This document shows, piece by piece, positions 35,949 through 44,476 of a DNA stretch of 64,000 nt (its first letter is position 1; every line of letters starts with the position of its first letter). Location: NCBI RefSeq assembly GCF_024662015.1, contig NZ_CP102480.1, positions 3,342,501-3,406,500 of the forward strand, written 5' to 3'. Made by a program: the position numbers and the translations under genes. Below the pieces are notes generated by a model. The model did no database searches and was not told where the DNA came from. It saw only the letters and a program-made list of their open reading frames with translations. The stretch is from Nisaea acidiphila. GTDB taxonomy: Bacteria; Pseudomonadota; Alphaproteobacteria; Thalassobaculales; Thalassobaculaceae.

Positions 35949-37130
35949 ATGGAATTCTCAACGCCGCCGCATATCGCGGAACTCGCAGACAAGGCCCGGA
36001 GCTTCATCCGGGAAAAAGTGATCCCCTTCGAGAAGGACCCGCGCTGGACCGAGCACGGTCCGACGGAGGAGCTGCGCCGCGAGCTGACCGATCTCGGCCG
36101 CGCGTCCGGCGTCTTCGCGCCGCATGCCCCCAAGGAGTTCGGCGGCCTCGGGCTCGGGCATCTGGAGCGGGCTTTTGTTTTCGAGGAGGCGGGTTATTCG
36201 CTGCTCGGCCCGACCGCGCTCCATTGCGGGGCGCCGGACGAGGGCAACACGCATCTCCTGGAGGTCGCCGCCAGCCCGACCCAGCGCGAACAGTTCCTGG
36301 CACCGCTGGCGAAGGGCGCGCGCTCCTGTTTCGCGATGACCGAGCCGGACGGCGCCGGTGCGGACCCGTCGCTGTTGGCGACGACGGCAAAGGTGGATGG
36401 CAACGGCTATGTCATCAACGGCCGGAAATGGTTCATCACCGGGGCCGAGGGCGCCGAGTTCACCATCATCATGGCGAAGATCGAGGGCGGCCCGGAAGAC
36501 GGCAAGGCGACCATGTTCATCGTTCCGAGCGACCGCGCCGGCATCAAGCTCGTGCGCCAGATGGACACGCTCGACACCGCCTTCGCCGGCGGGCACTGGG
36601 AAATGGAATTCGAGGATCTGAAGGTCGACCAGTCGGACGTTCTGGGGGCAGCTGGGCAGGGCTTCAAGCAGGCCCAGGTGCGGCTCGCCCCGGCGCGGCT
36701 GACCCACTGCATGCGCTGGCTCGGCGCCGCCCGCCGGGCGCACGACACCGCGCTCGCCTATGCCAACAAGCGTGTCGTCTTCGGCCAGCCGCTCGGCAAG
36801 CACGAGGGCGTCGGCTTCATGCTGGCGGACAACGAGATGGATATCCGCACCGCCCGGCTCTCTCTGATGCAGGCGGCATGGCTGCTGGATCAGGGCGAGA
36901 CCGCGGCCGAGGAAAGCTCCATGGCCAAGGTGCAATGCTCTGAAGCGATCTGGCGCATCGTCGACAACGCCGTGCAGATCCTCGGCGGCATCGGCACCAG
37001 CTCGGACGCGCCGGTGGAGCGGATTTTCCGCGAGGTTCGCGGCTTCCGCATCTATGACGGTCCGTCGGAGGTGCACCGCTGGTCGCTCGCCCGCAAGGCC
37101 CTCAAGCGGGCGGCAACCGGCGACGTCTGA
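35949..37130 (+). CDS. acyl-CoA dehydrogenase, ACAD10/11-like
   Basis: The 393-residue flavoprotein has CFAMTEPDGAGADPS (FAD/substrate loop), ALAYANKRVVFGQPLGKHEGVGF and the C-terminal FRIYDGPSEVHRWSLARKALKR. The DGPSEVH form at the catalytic-loop position, with Asp, is what ACAD10/11-type enzymes show, so its substrate may be a hydroxylated or unusual acyl chain. GGGAGG lies about 13 bases upstream of the start. It follows the DadA-like gene and may share its transcript. Confidence 0.84.
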   Translation: MEFSTPPHIAELADKARSFIREKVIPFEKDPRWTEHGPTEELRRELTDLGRASGVFAPHAPKEFGGLGLGHLERAFVFEEAGYSLLGPTALHCGAPDEGNTHLLEVAASPTQREQFLAPLAKGARSCFAMTEPDGAGADPSLLATTAKVDGNGYVINGRKWFITGAEGAEFTIIMAKIEGGPEDGKATMFIVPSDRAGIKLVRQMDTLDTAFAGGHWEMEFEDLKVDQSDVLGAAGQGFKQAQVRLAPARLTHCMRWLGAARRAHDTALAYANKRVVFGQPLGKHEGVGFMLADNEMDIRTARLSLMQAAWLLDQGETAAEESSMAKVQCSEAIWRIVDNAVQILGGIGTSSDAPVERIFREVRGFRIYDGPSEVHRWSLARKALKRAATGDV

Positions 37131-37133
37131 GCC

Positions 37134-38035
37134 CTAGCCCTTCAGCTTCGGCGGCGTCAGGCCGCCCAGCTTGCACTGGGCGTGCAGCAGGCCGGAGAAA
37201 TCCTTCTCGCCCATGCCGAGCCCGGTGGTGGCGATGGTGAGGGATTCCTTTGCCGCGGCCCCCATCATCATTGGCAGCTTCTTGCTCTTGGCCGCCTCCA
37301 TGATGAGGGAGAGATCCTTCAGCGCGAGGTCGATCTTGAAGCCCGGCTCGATATCGCCCTTCAGCACCTTGTTCGGCCAGCCGAGGGTCAGCGAGCCGTT
37401 CGTCGCGGTGGTCCCGTTCACTACCGTCAGGGTCTGTTCCAGCTCGAGTCCGAGGGCGGTGGCGAGGGCGATCGCCTCTGCGCTGAGCTGGTTCTGCGAG
37501 ATGGCGAGGAAGTTGTTCACCAGCTTGGTGCGGATCCCGGTGCCCGGGCCGCCGCAATGATGGATCACCGAGCCCATGCCTTCGAGCGACGGCTTCACCC
37601 GGCCGAAATCGTTGCTGCTGGCGCCGACCATGAAGAGCGACTCGCCACGTTCGGCGAACTCGACGGTGGGCCGATCGGCGAGTCGACGAAGGCGAGGCCG
37701 GCCTCGACCAGCTTTTTCGAGAGCTCGTCCGTGGTCTCGGGATCGATGGTGCTCATGTCCATCACCAGCGTGCCGGGCTTGGCATTTTCCAGCACGCCGC
37801 CGGGACCGAGCACCACTTCGCGCACATGCGGGGAGGCCGGCAATACGGTGATGACGATGTCAGCGGCCTTCGCCACCTCGGCAACGGAGCCGGCGGCCTC
37901 CGCGCCCTTGGCTGCCAGCGCCGCAACGGCCTTCGGATTGATGTCATAGACGATCATGTCCGCGCCGGAGGCCTTTAGGTTGCGGGCGAGCGGCCCGCCC
38001 ATGTCGCCGAGGCCGATGAATCCGATCTTTTCCAT
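37134..38035 (-). pseudogene. frameshifted 3-hydroxyisobutyrate/sulfolactaldehyde reductase family gene
   Basis: Two overlapping minus-strand frames together make one beta-hydroxyacid dehydrogenase. The N-terminal half has the NAD fold MEKIGFIGLGDMGGPLARNL and VIDM-like VMDMSTIDPETTDEL. The C-terminal half continues with GESLFMVGASSND, then GGPGTGIRTKLVNN (catalytic Lys) and WPNKVLKGDIEPGF. The latter stretches resemble E. coli YihU (3-sulfolactaldehyde reductase). The break is at about 37,665-37,673, where the family reads DxPxGRT and the genome reads GGCCCACC; restoring one base joins the frames. So one base is missing, either a sequencing error or a real knockout. The gap to the convergent acyl-CoA dehydrogenase is 3 bases. 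Confidence 0.82.
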
Positions 38036-38165
38036 GTCTGTGAGCGTCCTTCCCTGGATGTTTGTTCTTATTGCGGCAAGCCTAGCGGCAATGCCCGCCC
38101 GGCGGGAAGGCGGCCGGGCGGGCATTCAGTATGGCGCGGAGGGCATGGATGCCAGCGGACTAGGA

Positions 38166-38957
38166 TCAGGCGGCCAAGGCTCCGTCGCCGAAGGAGAAGG
38201 CGGACATGCTGATTGAGCTGTGGCTGAAGCTCCGGTGCAGGCGCGTTCCGTGATCCGTATCTCCGGCGCCGGCGGCGACGAAAAACGGCAGGAAATGTTC
38301 CGGCGTCGGATGTGCGAGACGCGCACTATCCGGGGCATCGGGAAAGTGCATGAGATCGTCCCAATCTCCGGACTCAGTGCCGAAGGCGACGAAATCGTCG
38401 AACGCGGTCGCCCAGACCGGAGGCGGGGTCCCCTCCGGACCGAGAGCGCGCAGATTGTGCGTGACCGAGCCGGAGCCGACGATCAGAACGCCCTCCGCAC
38501 GGAGCGGCGCAAGTGCCCGGCCGATCTCGAAATGCTGCCGGGCGGTACCGCCTGCGAGCAGCGAGAGCTGCACGACAGGGATATCGGCTTCCGGAAAGGC
38601 CAGCAGCAGCGGCACCCAGGCGCCGTGGTCGAAACCGCGGGCGCCGTCGGCCTCCGCGGCGTAGCCGAGATCGGCGAGCAGTTCGATTGTCCGGCGGCTC
38701 AGGCCCGCATCCGTCCTTGCAGGGTAACGGTACTCATAGAGTTCCGCCGGGAAGCCGTAGAAATCGTGCACGGTTTCCGGTGTGCTGGCGGTGGTCAGGG
38801 CAAGGCGCGGGCTTTCCCAGTGCGCCGAGATGACAAGGATAGCCTCCGGCCGGCCGACCCGGCTGCCGAGCTCCGCGAGAAAGCGTTTCGCGGGATGCTC
38901 CGTCAGCAGCAGGTCGGGCGCGCCGTGCGGCAGGAAAAGGCTGGGTTGCTTGGTCAT
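38166..38957 (-). CDS. DODA-type extradiol aromatic ring-opening dioxygenase (YgiD-like)
   Basis: The 263-residue LigB-superfamily enzyme has metal-binding positions in SLFLPHGAPDLLL (His near 11), VISAHWESP, RGFDHGAWVPL and HPTPEHFLPFF. This class contains 4,5-DOPA dioxygenases and uncharacterised YgiD homologues. The start at MTKQPS was selected because the conserved part begins there. It lies 10 bases after the DoxX gene, so the two are probably cotranscribed. Confidence 0.86.
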   Translation of the reverse strand: MTKQPSLFLPHGAPDLLLTEHPAKRFLAELGSRVGRPEAILVISAHWESPRLALTTASTPETVHDFYGFPAELYEYRYPARTDAGLSRRTIELLADLGYAAEADGARGFDHGAWVPLLLAFPEADIPVVQLSLLAGGTARQHFEIGRALAPLRAEGVLIVGSGSVTHNLRALGPEGTPPPVWATAFDDFVAFGTESGDWDDLMHFPDAPDSARLAHPTPEHFLPFFVAAGAGDTDHGTRLHRSFSHSSISMSAFSFGDGALAA

Positions 38958-38967
38958 GTCGCTGAGC

Positions 38968-39399
38968 CTACTCGCTCGCGCTGGCCGGCGTGAGGGCGAG
39001 CAGGCGAGGGGTCTTGACCGCATAGGCACCGTCGCCGAGCAGGGCCTGGACGATCAGGGCCACGGCCCAGAACGCCGGGAATTCCCAGCCGCCGTTCGGG
39101 TTGCTGTAGAGCCAGCCGTTGGCCCCGTGCACCAGGAAGATCGCGCCGAGCAGGATTGGCAGGGTGGCAATGGAGACGAGGCGGGTCGCGAAACCGGCGA
39201 TCAGCGCGGCGCCGCCGCCGATCTCGGCGAGGATGGTGAGATAGGCGAAGATGGCGGGCAGGCCGAGGCTCCCGAAAAAGCCGACTGTGCCGGCTGGCGT
39301 GAAGACGAAGAGCTTGAGCGCGCCGTGCGCGATGAAGAGCACGCCGAGGGAGAGACGAAGCAGGAGCGCGGCATAATCCGCATTCGAGGTGTTGGTCAT
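38968..39399 (-). CDS. DoxX family membrane protein
   Basis: The 143-residue protein has four hydrophobic helices and the DoxX family pattern: LLLRLSLGVLFIAHGALKLF near the N terminus and ILAEIGGGAALIAGFATRL in the second half. DoxX-like proteins are small membrane subunits often linked to redox or stress genes. It is divergent from the LysR-type regulator across 123 bases, which makes that regulator a likely controller of the doxX-ygiD pair. Confidence 0.85.
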   Translation of the reverse strand: MTNTSNADYAALLLRLSLGVLFIAHGALKLFVFTPAGTVGFFGSLGLPAIFAYLTILAEIGGGAALIAGFATRLVSIATLPILLGAIFLVHGANGWLYSNPNGGWEFPAFWAVALIVQALLGDGAYAVKTPRLLALTPASASE

Positions 39400-39522
39400 C
39401 GGGGCATCCTTTCTGTTTCCGGAGCGGCATCGCGCGCCGTCGATGACTCGAGAATTAATTATGGCGGAAATTAGTTATAAGAGCGTCTTTTATTGAATGA
39501 TAATAAACATTATGTTGCAAAT

Positions 39523-40428
39523 ATGGATTCGATCGAGCAGATGCGCATGTTCGCGGCGGTGGCGGCCACCATGTCCTTTTCCAGGGCGGCGGACCGGCTC
39601 GGTACCAGCGCCCAGAATGTCAGCAAGAACATTCGCGCTCTGGAGGACGAACTCGGCGTTCTCTTGCTTCACCGTACGACGCGGGTTGTTACCCTGACGG
39701 AAAGCGGACGCGCCTATCTGCCGCGCTGCAACCGTCTCGTGGAGGATTTCGACGAAATTCGCGCCGCCATGCGGGACGAAGGCGGGACGCCGAGCGGCAA
39801 TCTCGTGGTCACAGCACCGCTGACCTTCGGCGAGGTTCACCTGTTGGGAGCGGTCGAGAAGTTTCTTGCCGCAAACCCGCAGGTCACGCTCGATCTCCGT
39901 CTGACCGACCAGCATCTCTCGCTGATCGACGAAGGGATAGACCTCTCGATCCGCATCGGACAATTGCAGGATTCCACCCTGATCTCACGCAAGCTTGGAG
40001 AAACACGGCTGATCGCCTGCGCGACACCCGCCTATCTGGACGCCCACGGCACTCCCGCGCATCCGACGGATCTGACGGCCCATCGCTGCATCTTCGATAC
40101 CAACCGGCGCGCATCCGCGCAGTGGAGCTTCCGCGACGGCGCGGAGGCCCTGAGCGTTCCGGTCAATCATCGGGTCCGGGTCAACGGGGCGTCCGCCGTC
40201 CGGCAATTGATCCTCTCCGGTGAGGGGATCGGGATCGTGCCAAGCTACATTGTGGACGGCAATATCCGGGCGGGCGACCTTGTGCCTGTGCTTGAGCGCT
40301 ACGAAGGAGACCGTTTGCCGATTTCCATCCTCTACCTCGCAAACCGCCACCTCTCCCGCAAGGTGCGTGCTTTCATCGATATTGCCGAGGCCGAAATCCG
40401 GGCCTGCCCGGATTGGAACGCGGTCTGA
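39523..40428 (+). CDS. LysR-family transcriptional regulator
   Basis: The 301-residue LTTR of the CrgA/AphB-like subgroup has an N-terminal helix-turn-helix (MRMFAAVAATMSFSRAADRL, TSAQNVSKNIRALEDELGV) and an effector domain from about 90 with GNLVVTAPLTFGEVHLL. The start is at MDSIEQ; an in-frame start ten codons earlier lacks homology. It is divergent from doxX-ygiD, its probable targets. The intergenic ATTAATT...AATTAGTT arrangement is compatible with an LTTR T-N11-A site. Confidence 0.86.
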   Translation: MDSIEQMRMFAAVAATMSFSRAADRLGTSAQNVSKNIRALEDELGVLLLHRTTRVVTLTESGRAYLPRCNRLVEDFDEIRAAMRDEGGTPSGNLVVTAPLTFGEVHLLGAVEKFLAANPQVTLDLRLTDQHLSLIDEGIDLSIRIGQLQDSTLISRKLGETRLIACATPAYLDAHGTPAHPTDLTAHRCIFDTNRRASAQWSFRDGAEALSVPVNHRVRVNGASAVRQLILSGEGIGIVPSYIVDGNIRAGDLVPVLERYEGDRLPISILYLANRHLSRKVRAFIDIAEAEIRACPDWNAV

Positions 40429-40457
40429 CACCGAATCGGGTCGCGACTGCAACCTTA

Positions 40458-40475
40458 CCGTCATCAAACGGTCAA
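40458..40475 (+). promoter_or_regulatory. Pho box (PhoB-binding site)
   Basis: CCGTCAT-CAAA-CGGTCAA gives two 7-base direct repeats with a 4-base spacer. Compared with the consensus CTGTCAT-N4-CTGTCAT they match 6 of 7 and 5 of 7 positions. It lies about 90 bases before the first gene of the second phosphonate/phosphate transporter operon, as expected for the phosphate-starvation regulon. Confidence 0.7.
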
Positions 40476-40562
40476 TCTAATCCTGTAGAGTCCCGCGACT
40501 TAACAGGTGAGCGGCTCCATCTTCAGGGGCCGGGCCAGCTATTGACCGAATTGGATAGAGCG

Positions 40563-41477
40563 ATGCGACAGGCGTTCAAGCGTGCGATGTCTACCGCCGC
40601 CGCGCTCGGCGTGGTTGCGGGGCTGATGCTCTCCGGACAGGCTCCGGCCGCGGAAAGTCTGAAGATCGGTATCCTCGGCGGGATGGCCGTCGAAAACGGA
40701 TTTGAGGCGCAAGAATGCCTGATGCGCGACCTTGCGGACCGGCTGGGGCTGCCGGTGACGGTGAATGCCTTCGCGTCCGGCAAGGCCTTGCATGATGCCT
40801 TGATCGCCGGTGAGGTCGATGTCGCTTCGCTTTCGCCACGTGCTTATAGCGCGCTCTGGCGGGCGAGCGCGGCTGCGGTTCAGCCGGTCCTGGCACCGAG
40901 CGGTCGGGGCGGCTCCAAAGGCTACCGTGCGGTCGCCCTGTCGCTGCCGCAATCGGACATCACGACGCTCGACGCTCTCAAGGGCAGGGAAATCGGCTTT
41001 GCCGATCACAGATCCCTGCCGGGATACTTCGTGCCGTCCGTGGCGCTCGAGCGGGACGGTTTCAAGACCGAGAACGAGGTCCGTACCGTGCAGTTCAGCG
41101 GCGGTCATCACGCCAATCTGACCGCGCTGGAAAGCGGCGCGATCGATGCGGCCTTCACTTGGGTGACGGACAGCGGCAAAGCGGCGTCCGATCCGCTGCA
41201 GAGCTTCAAGTCCGGGACAGAGGGGTCTCCCTTCGTCGAAGTCTGGCGCTCCTCCCTGATGCCAAACGGTCCGATTGTGCTCCGCAAGGCGCTCGCCGAG
41301 GACGTCAAGCAGGTCGTGACTGACCGGATGGCCCATATCGGCGAGACCGCGCCTGATTGCCTCGCCGCTGCTTTCGGGCGCCCGATCACCGGTCTTTTCC
41401 CGGTCGACCATGCCGACTACGAGACCTTCATCGAGGCCGATCTCAAGCGGATCTCGCTTTCCGTAGCCAGCAACTGA
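40563..41477 (+). CDS. PhnD-like periplasmic phosphate/phosphonate-binding protein
   Basis: The 304-residue protein has a signal peptide (about 1-30, ending in QAPAAE). The mature part begins [22 protein letters not shown] and carries PhnD-family landmarks: [32 protein letters not shown] and [21 protein letters not shown]. It is a paralogue of the PhnD encoded 1 kb downstream: both contain IGxLGG near the start, a GYxxPS stretch and the GGH segment. An extra binding protein in front of phnC is not part of the standard four-gene operon and may broaden the ligand range. Confidence 0.82.
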   Translation: MRQAFKRAMSTAAALGVVAGLMLSGQAPAAESLKIGILGGMAVENGFEAQECLMRDLADRLGLPVTVNAFASGKALHDALIAGEVDVASLSPRAYSALWRASAAAVQPVLAPSGRGGSKGYRAVALSLPQSDITTLDALKGREIGFADHRSLPGYFVPSVALERDGFKTENEVRTVQFSGGHHANLTALESGAIDAAFTWVTDSGKAASDPLQSFKSGTEGSPFVEVWRSSLMPNGPIVLRKALAEDVKQVVTDRMAHIGETAPDCLAAAFGRPITGLFPVDHADYETFIEADLKRISLSVASN

Positions 41478-41679
41478 GCGTCGCCGCCGCCTCTGCGGGC
41501 TTCATGAAACTGAAGCAAAAGCGTCACGCAAACGACCCTCTCGATTGATACCAACGCCGAAGTCGGTTCTCGCGCGGTGTGATCTTTCCCTGCCGTTTGT
41601 CCGAAATTCCGGCCTCTCACGGGGGCGGCCCCGGAGGGCTTCAGCAAAGCCCCGCACGGCGCGAGATTCAGGAGTGGGC

Positions 41680-42537
41680 ATGATCGAGTTCAAAAACGTT
41701 ACCAAAGCCTTCGGAAACATGGTCGCGGTCGATTCCGTGACCTTCACGGTCGACAAGCCGCAGATGATCGGAGTGATCGGACGGTCCGGCGCGGGCAAGT
41801 CGACCTTCCTCCGTCTCTTCAACCGTCTGACACCCGCGACCTCGGGGCAGATCCTGGTCGAGGGAACGGACGTGCTCAGTCTGAAAGGCAATGCCAAGCG
41901 GCGTTGGCAGAAGGACTGCGCGATGATCTTCCAGCAGTTCAATCTGGTTCCGCGCCTCGACGTCGTCACCAATGTGATGCTCGGCCGGCTGAACCAGCAC
42001 GGCACGCTGCGGTCCATGTTCAAGATCTTCTCGCAGCGCGATATCGACGATGCGCTTGCGGCACTCGACCGGCTCGGTCTTGCCGAGCGGGCGCTACAGC
42101 GGGTGGAAACCCTTTCCGGCGGACAGCAGCAGCGCGTCGCCATCGCGCGCGGTCTGATGCAGGAGCCGAAAATCATCCTCGCCGATGAGCCGATCGCCTC
42201 GCTGGATCCGCTGAGCGCCGAGGTGGTGATGGGCTCGCTCCGGGAAATCCACGACCGCGACGGCATCACCGTGATGTGCAACCTGCATACACTCGACACG
42301 GCGCGCGCCTATTGCGACCGGGTCATCGGCATGGCGCAGGGCAAGGTCGTGTTCGACGGCCCGGCGGACGCGCTGACGCCGGAGGCCGCGCGCGAGATCT
42401 ACGGCGCCGAAGAGGGCCTCAACGAGTCTGTGACCTCGACCAGCATTTCCAGCGGCGCGCCGGTGCGCGCCAGATCCAATCCCTCAGCGGCGGGCCAGGG
42501 GGCCCAGGTTGCTGAGGCGAATGCCGCCACGGCGTGA
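41680..42537 (+). CDS. phnC: phosphonate/phosphate ABC transporter ATPase PhnC (PhoC-like)
   Basis: The 285-residue ABC ATPase carries Walker [10 protein letters not shown] (about 33-41), [16 protein letters not shown], signature LSGGQQQR, Walker [14 protein letters not shown] and H-loop [14 protein letters not shown] stands 5-6 bases before ATG. The C-terminal 35 residues are a Ser/Ala-rich extension. The gene order ATPase, binding protein, permease, larger permease is that of Sinorhizobium phoCDET. Confidence 0.9.
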   Translation: MIEFKNVTKAFGNMVAVDSVTFTVDKPQMIGVIGRSGAGKSTFLRLFNRLTPATSGQILVEGTDVLSLKGNAKRRWQKDCAMIFQQFNLVPRLDVVTNVMLGRLNQHGTLRSMFKIFSQRDIDDALAALDRLGLAERALQRVETLSGGQQQRVAIARGLMQEPKIILADEPIASLDPLSAEVVMGSLREIHDRDGITVMCNLHTLDTARAYCDRVIGMAQGKVVFDGPADALTPEAAREIYGAEEGLNESVTSTSISSGAPVRARSNPSAAGQGAQVAEANAATA

Positions 42538-42591
42538 TCCCGGCCGAGAGCTGAGTCCGTGCGGCAAATGCAACCTAGGGAGTTATTAGGG

Positions 42592-43509
42592 ATGAAGTTC
42601 GTTCGCAATTTCGCGATGGCGGCTGCCGTCGCCATGACGGCGTTCGGCGCTGCCGACGTCCATGCTGAAGACAAGATCTCCGAGTTCCGCATCGGCGTGC
42701 TCGGCGGTGAAAACCAGTCCGACCGTCTGCGCTCCAACGAGTGCGTGCGTTCCAAGGTCGAGGCGCTGCTCGGCGTTCCGACGAAGATCTTCGCGCCGGC
42801 CGACTATAACGGCGTCATCGAAGGCCTGATCGGCCGTAACCTCGATATGGCCTGGCTCGGTGCTTCGGGCTACGCCAAGACCTACATCACCGATCCGGAA
42901 GCGGTCGAGCCGGTCCTGGTCAAGATCAATGCCGACGGTTCCATGGGGTATCATTCCATCGGTTTCGCCCGCGTCGACAGCAACATCAAGTCGCTCGACG
43001 ACATGAAGGGCAAGAAGTTCGGCTTCGGCGATCCGAACTCCACCTCCGGCTACCTGATCCCGTCCATTGAAATCCCGGCGGCCGGCTTCCCGATGGAAAG
43101 CGGCGACTATTTCGGTGAGGTCGTTTTCACCGGCGGTCACGAGCAGACCATCGTCGCGGTTGCCAACGGCGACATCGACGCCGGCGTGACCTGGGCCGAC
43201 GGCCTCGGCGAGTGGGAAGAAGGCTACAACAGCGGCGCGCTGCGCAAGGCCGCCGACGCCGGTCTCGTCGACATGACCCAGCTGGTGCAGATCTGGAAGT
43301 CCAAGGTCATTCCGGAAGGCCCGGTCGTGCTCCGCAAGGACCTGCCGTCCGACGTCAAGCTGAAGGTTACCGGCCTGATCGCCGGCCTCGCTTCGCTCGA
43401 TCCGGAATGCGCCTACAGCTTCATGGCCGGTGAAATCAAGGGCATGGCCCCGGTTTCCCACGAGACCTATGAAGTCATCATCGAAGCGCGCAAGCGTAAG
43501 ATGAAGTAA
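42592..43509 (+). CDS. phnD: phosphonate/phosphate-binding protein PhnD (PhoD-like)
   Basis: The 305-residue periplasmic protein has a signal peptide (about 1-24, cleaved after VHA). The mature sequence has FRIGVLGGENQSDRLRSNE, the pocket segments NLDMAWLGASGYAKTY and KKFGFGDPNSTSGYLIPS (the TSG loop binding the phosphonate moiety), and TGGHEQTIVAVANGDIDAG. The start is MKFVRN with TTAGGG just upstream. A strong hairpin follows the gene, ahead of phnE. Confidence 0.9.
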   Translation: MKFVRNFAMAAAVAMTAFGAADVHAEDKISEFRIGVLGGENQSDRLRSNECVRSKVEALLGVPTKIFAPADYNGVIEGLIGRNLDMAWLGASGYAKTYITDPEAVEPVLVKINADGSMGYHSIGFARVDSNIKSLDDMKGKKFGFGDPNSTSGYLIPSIEIPAAGFPMESGDYFGEVVFTGGHEQTIVAVANGDIDAGVTWADGLGEWEEGYNSGALRKAADAGLVDMTQLVQIWKSKVIPEGPVVLRKDLPSDVKLKVTGLIAGLASLDPECAYSFMAGEIKGMAPVSHETYEVIIEARKRKMK

Positions 43510-43542
43510 GGAACGCGCAGGCGTTTCCTCAAACGATACGGT

Positions 43543-43572
43543 TCGGGACCGCGCCTTTGAGCGCGGTCCCGA
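43543..43572 (+). terminator. intercistronic hairpin between phnD and phnE
   Basis: A perfect 12-bp inverted repeat, TCGGGACCGCGC / GCGCGGTCCCGA, has a 6-base loop. It is 33 bases after the phnD stop and about 50 bases before phnE. No T-run follows, so it is better read as a processing/stability element or partial terminator lowering permease expression. Confidence 0.65.
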
Positions 43573-43624
43573 CCGGATCCCGGGGACAAGGTCTCCGCTC
43601 CGTTTCTCAAGCAGGATATTCCCT

Positions 43625-44464
43625 ATGGTCGATGTGATGCGCCAGGACTTGCTCGCGCTCGAAGGCCGCCGCCGGCTCTATACCGGGCTCTCGGTGGTGC
43701 TTCTGATCGCCGTCGTGGCCGCGGGTTATCGCGAAGCATCAGCGCTGAATTCCGGCGGATTCCTTCAGGGGCTGCTGAAATTCTTCGACTATCCGTCGCA
43801 GATTGTGATGCAGGCTTGGGATCAAGGCTGGGAATTCTGGTCTCTGTTTCCAAAGTTTCTGCCTGCCCTGATCGAGACCATCAATATTGCGGCCGTTGCG
43901 ACCATCATCGGGGCGGTCTTCGCCACCGTCCTGTCTCTCGCCTCGAGCCGGAACCTTGAGGTCCCGGCAGCGATCATCCCGGTCGTGCGCCGTATCATGG
44001 ACATCATGCGCGCCTTTCCGGAGCTGATCATTGCTCTTTTCCTGATCTTCGTGCTCGGCGCCAGCCCGGTTCCGGCCGCCATAGCCGTCGCCTTTCATAC
44101 CTCGGGAGCGCTCGGCAAGCTGTTCTCCGAAGTGAACGAGAATATCGACGTGAAGCCGCTCGAGGGGCTGAAGGCGACCGGCAGCAACTGGCTGCAGCGG
44201 GTCCGCTTCGGGGTCATTCCGCAGGTGCTGCCGAACTACAGCAGCTATTTCCTCCTGCGCTTCGAAATCAACGTGCGAGCCTCCGCAATTCTTGGTTTCG
44301 TCGGCGCCGGCGGTATCGGCACCGAGCTCAGCCGTGCGATCGGATGGGGGGCCGGCTCCGAGGTCGCTGCGCTTTTCCTGATGCTGTTCCTGTCGATCGT
44401 CGCGATCGACCAGTTGTCCTCCTATCTCCGCCGCCACTTCGTCGGCGCCGAGAATTTCAGCTAA
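43625..44464 (+). CDS. phnE: phosphonate/phosphate ABC permease PhnE (PhoE-like)
   Basis: The 279-residue permease has an N-terminal helix (LYTGLSVVLLIAVVAAGY), several more membrane segments, the EAA loop NENIDVKPLEGLKATGSNWLQR and the GFVGAGGIG motif. AGGA is 8 bases upstream of ATG. It forms the pore with the next, longer permease. Confidence 0.9.
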   Translation: MVDVMRQDLLALEGRRRLYTGLSVVLLIAVVAAGYREASALNSGGFLQGLLKFFDYPSQIVMQAWDQGWEFWSLFPKFLPALIETINIAAVATIIGAVFATVLSLASSRNLEVPAAIIPVVRRIMDIMRAFPELIIALFLIFVLGASPVPAAIAVAFHTSGALGKLFSEVNENIDVKPLEGLKATGSNWLQRVRFGVIPQVLPNYSSYFLLRFEINVRASAILGFVGAGGIGTELSRAIGWGAGSEVAALFLMLFLSIVAIDQLSSYLRRHFVGAENFS

Positions 44465-44476
44465 GCGGAGGGACAC

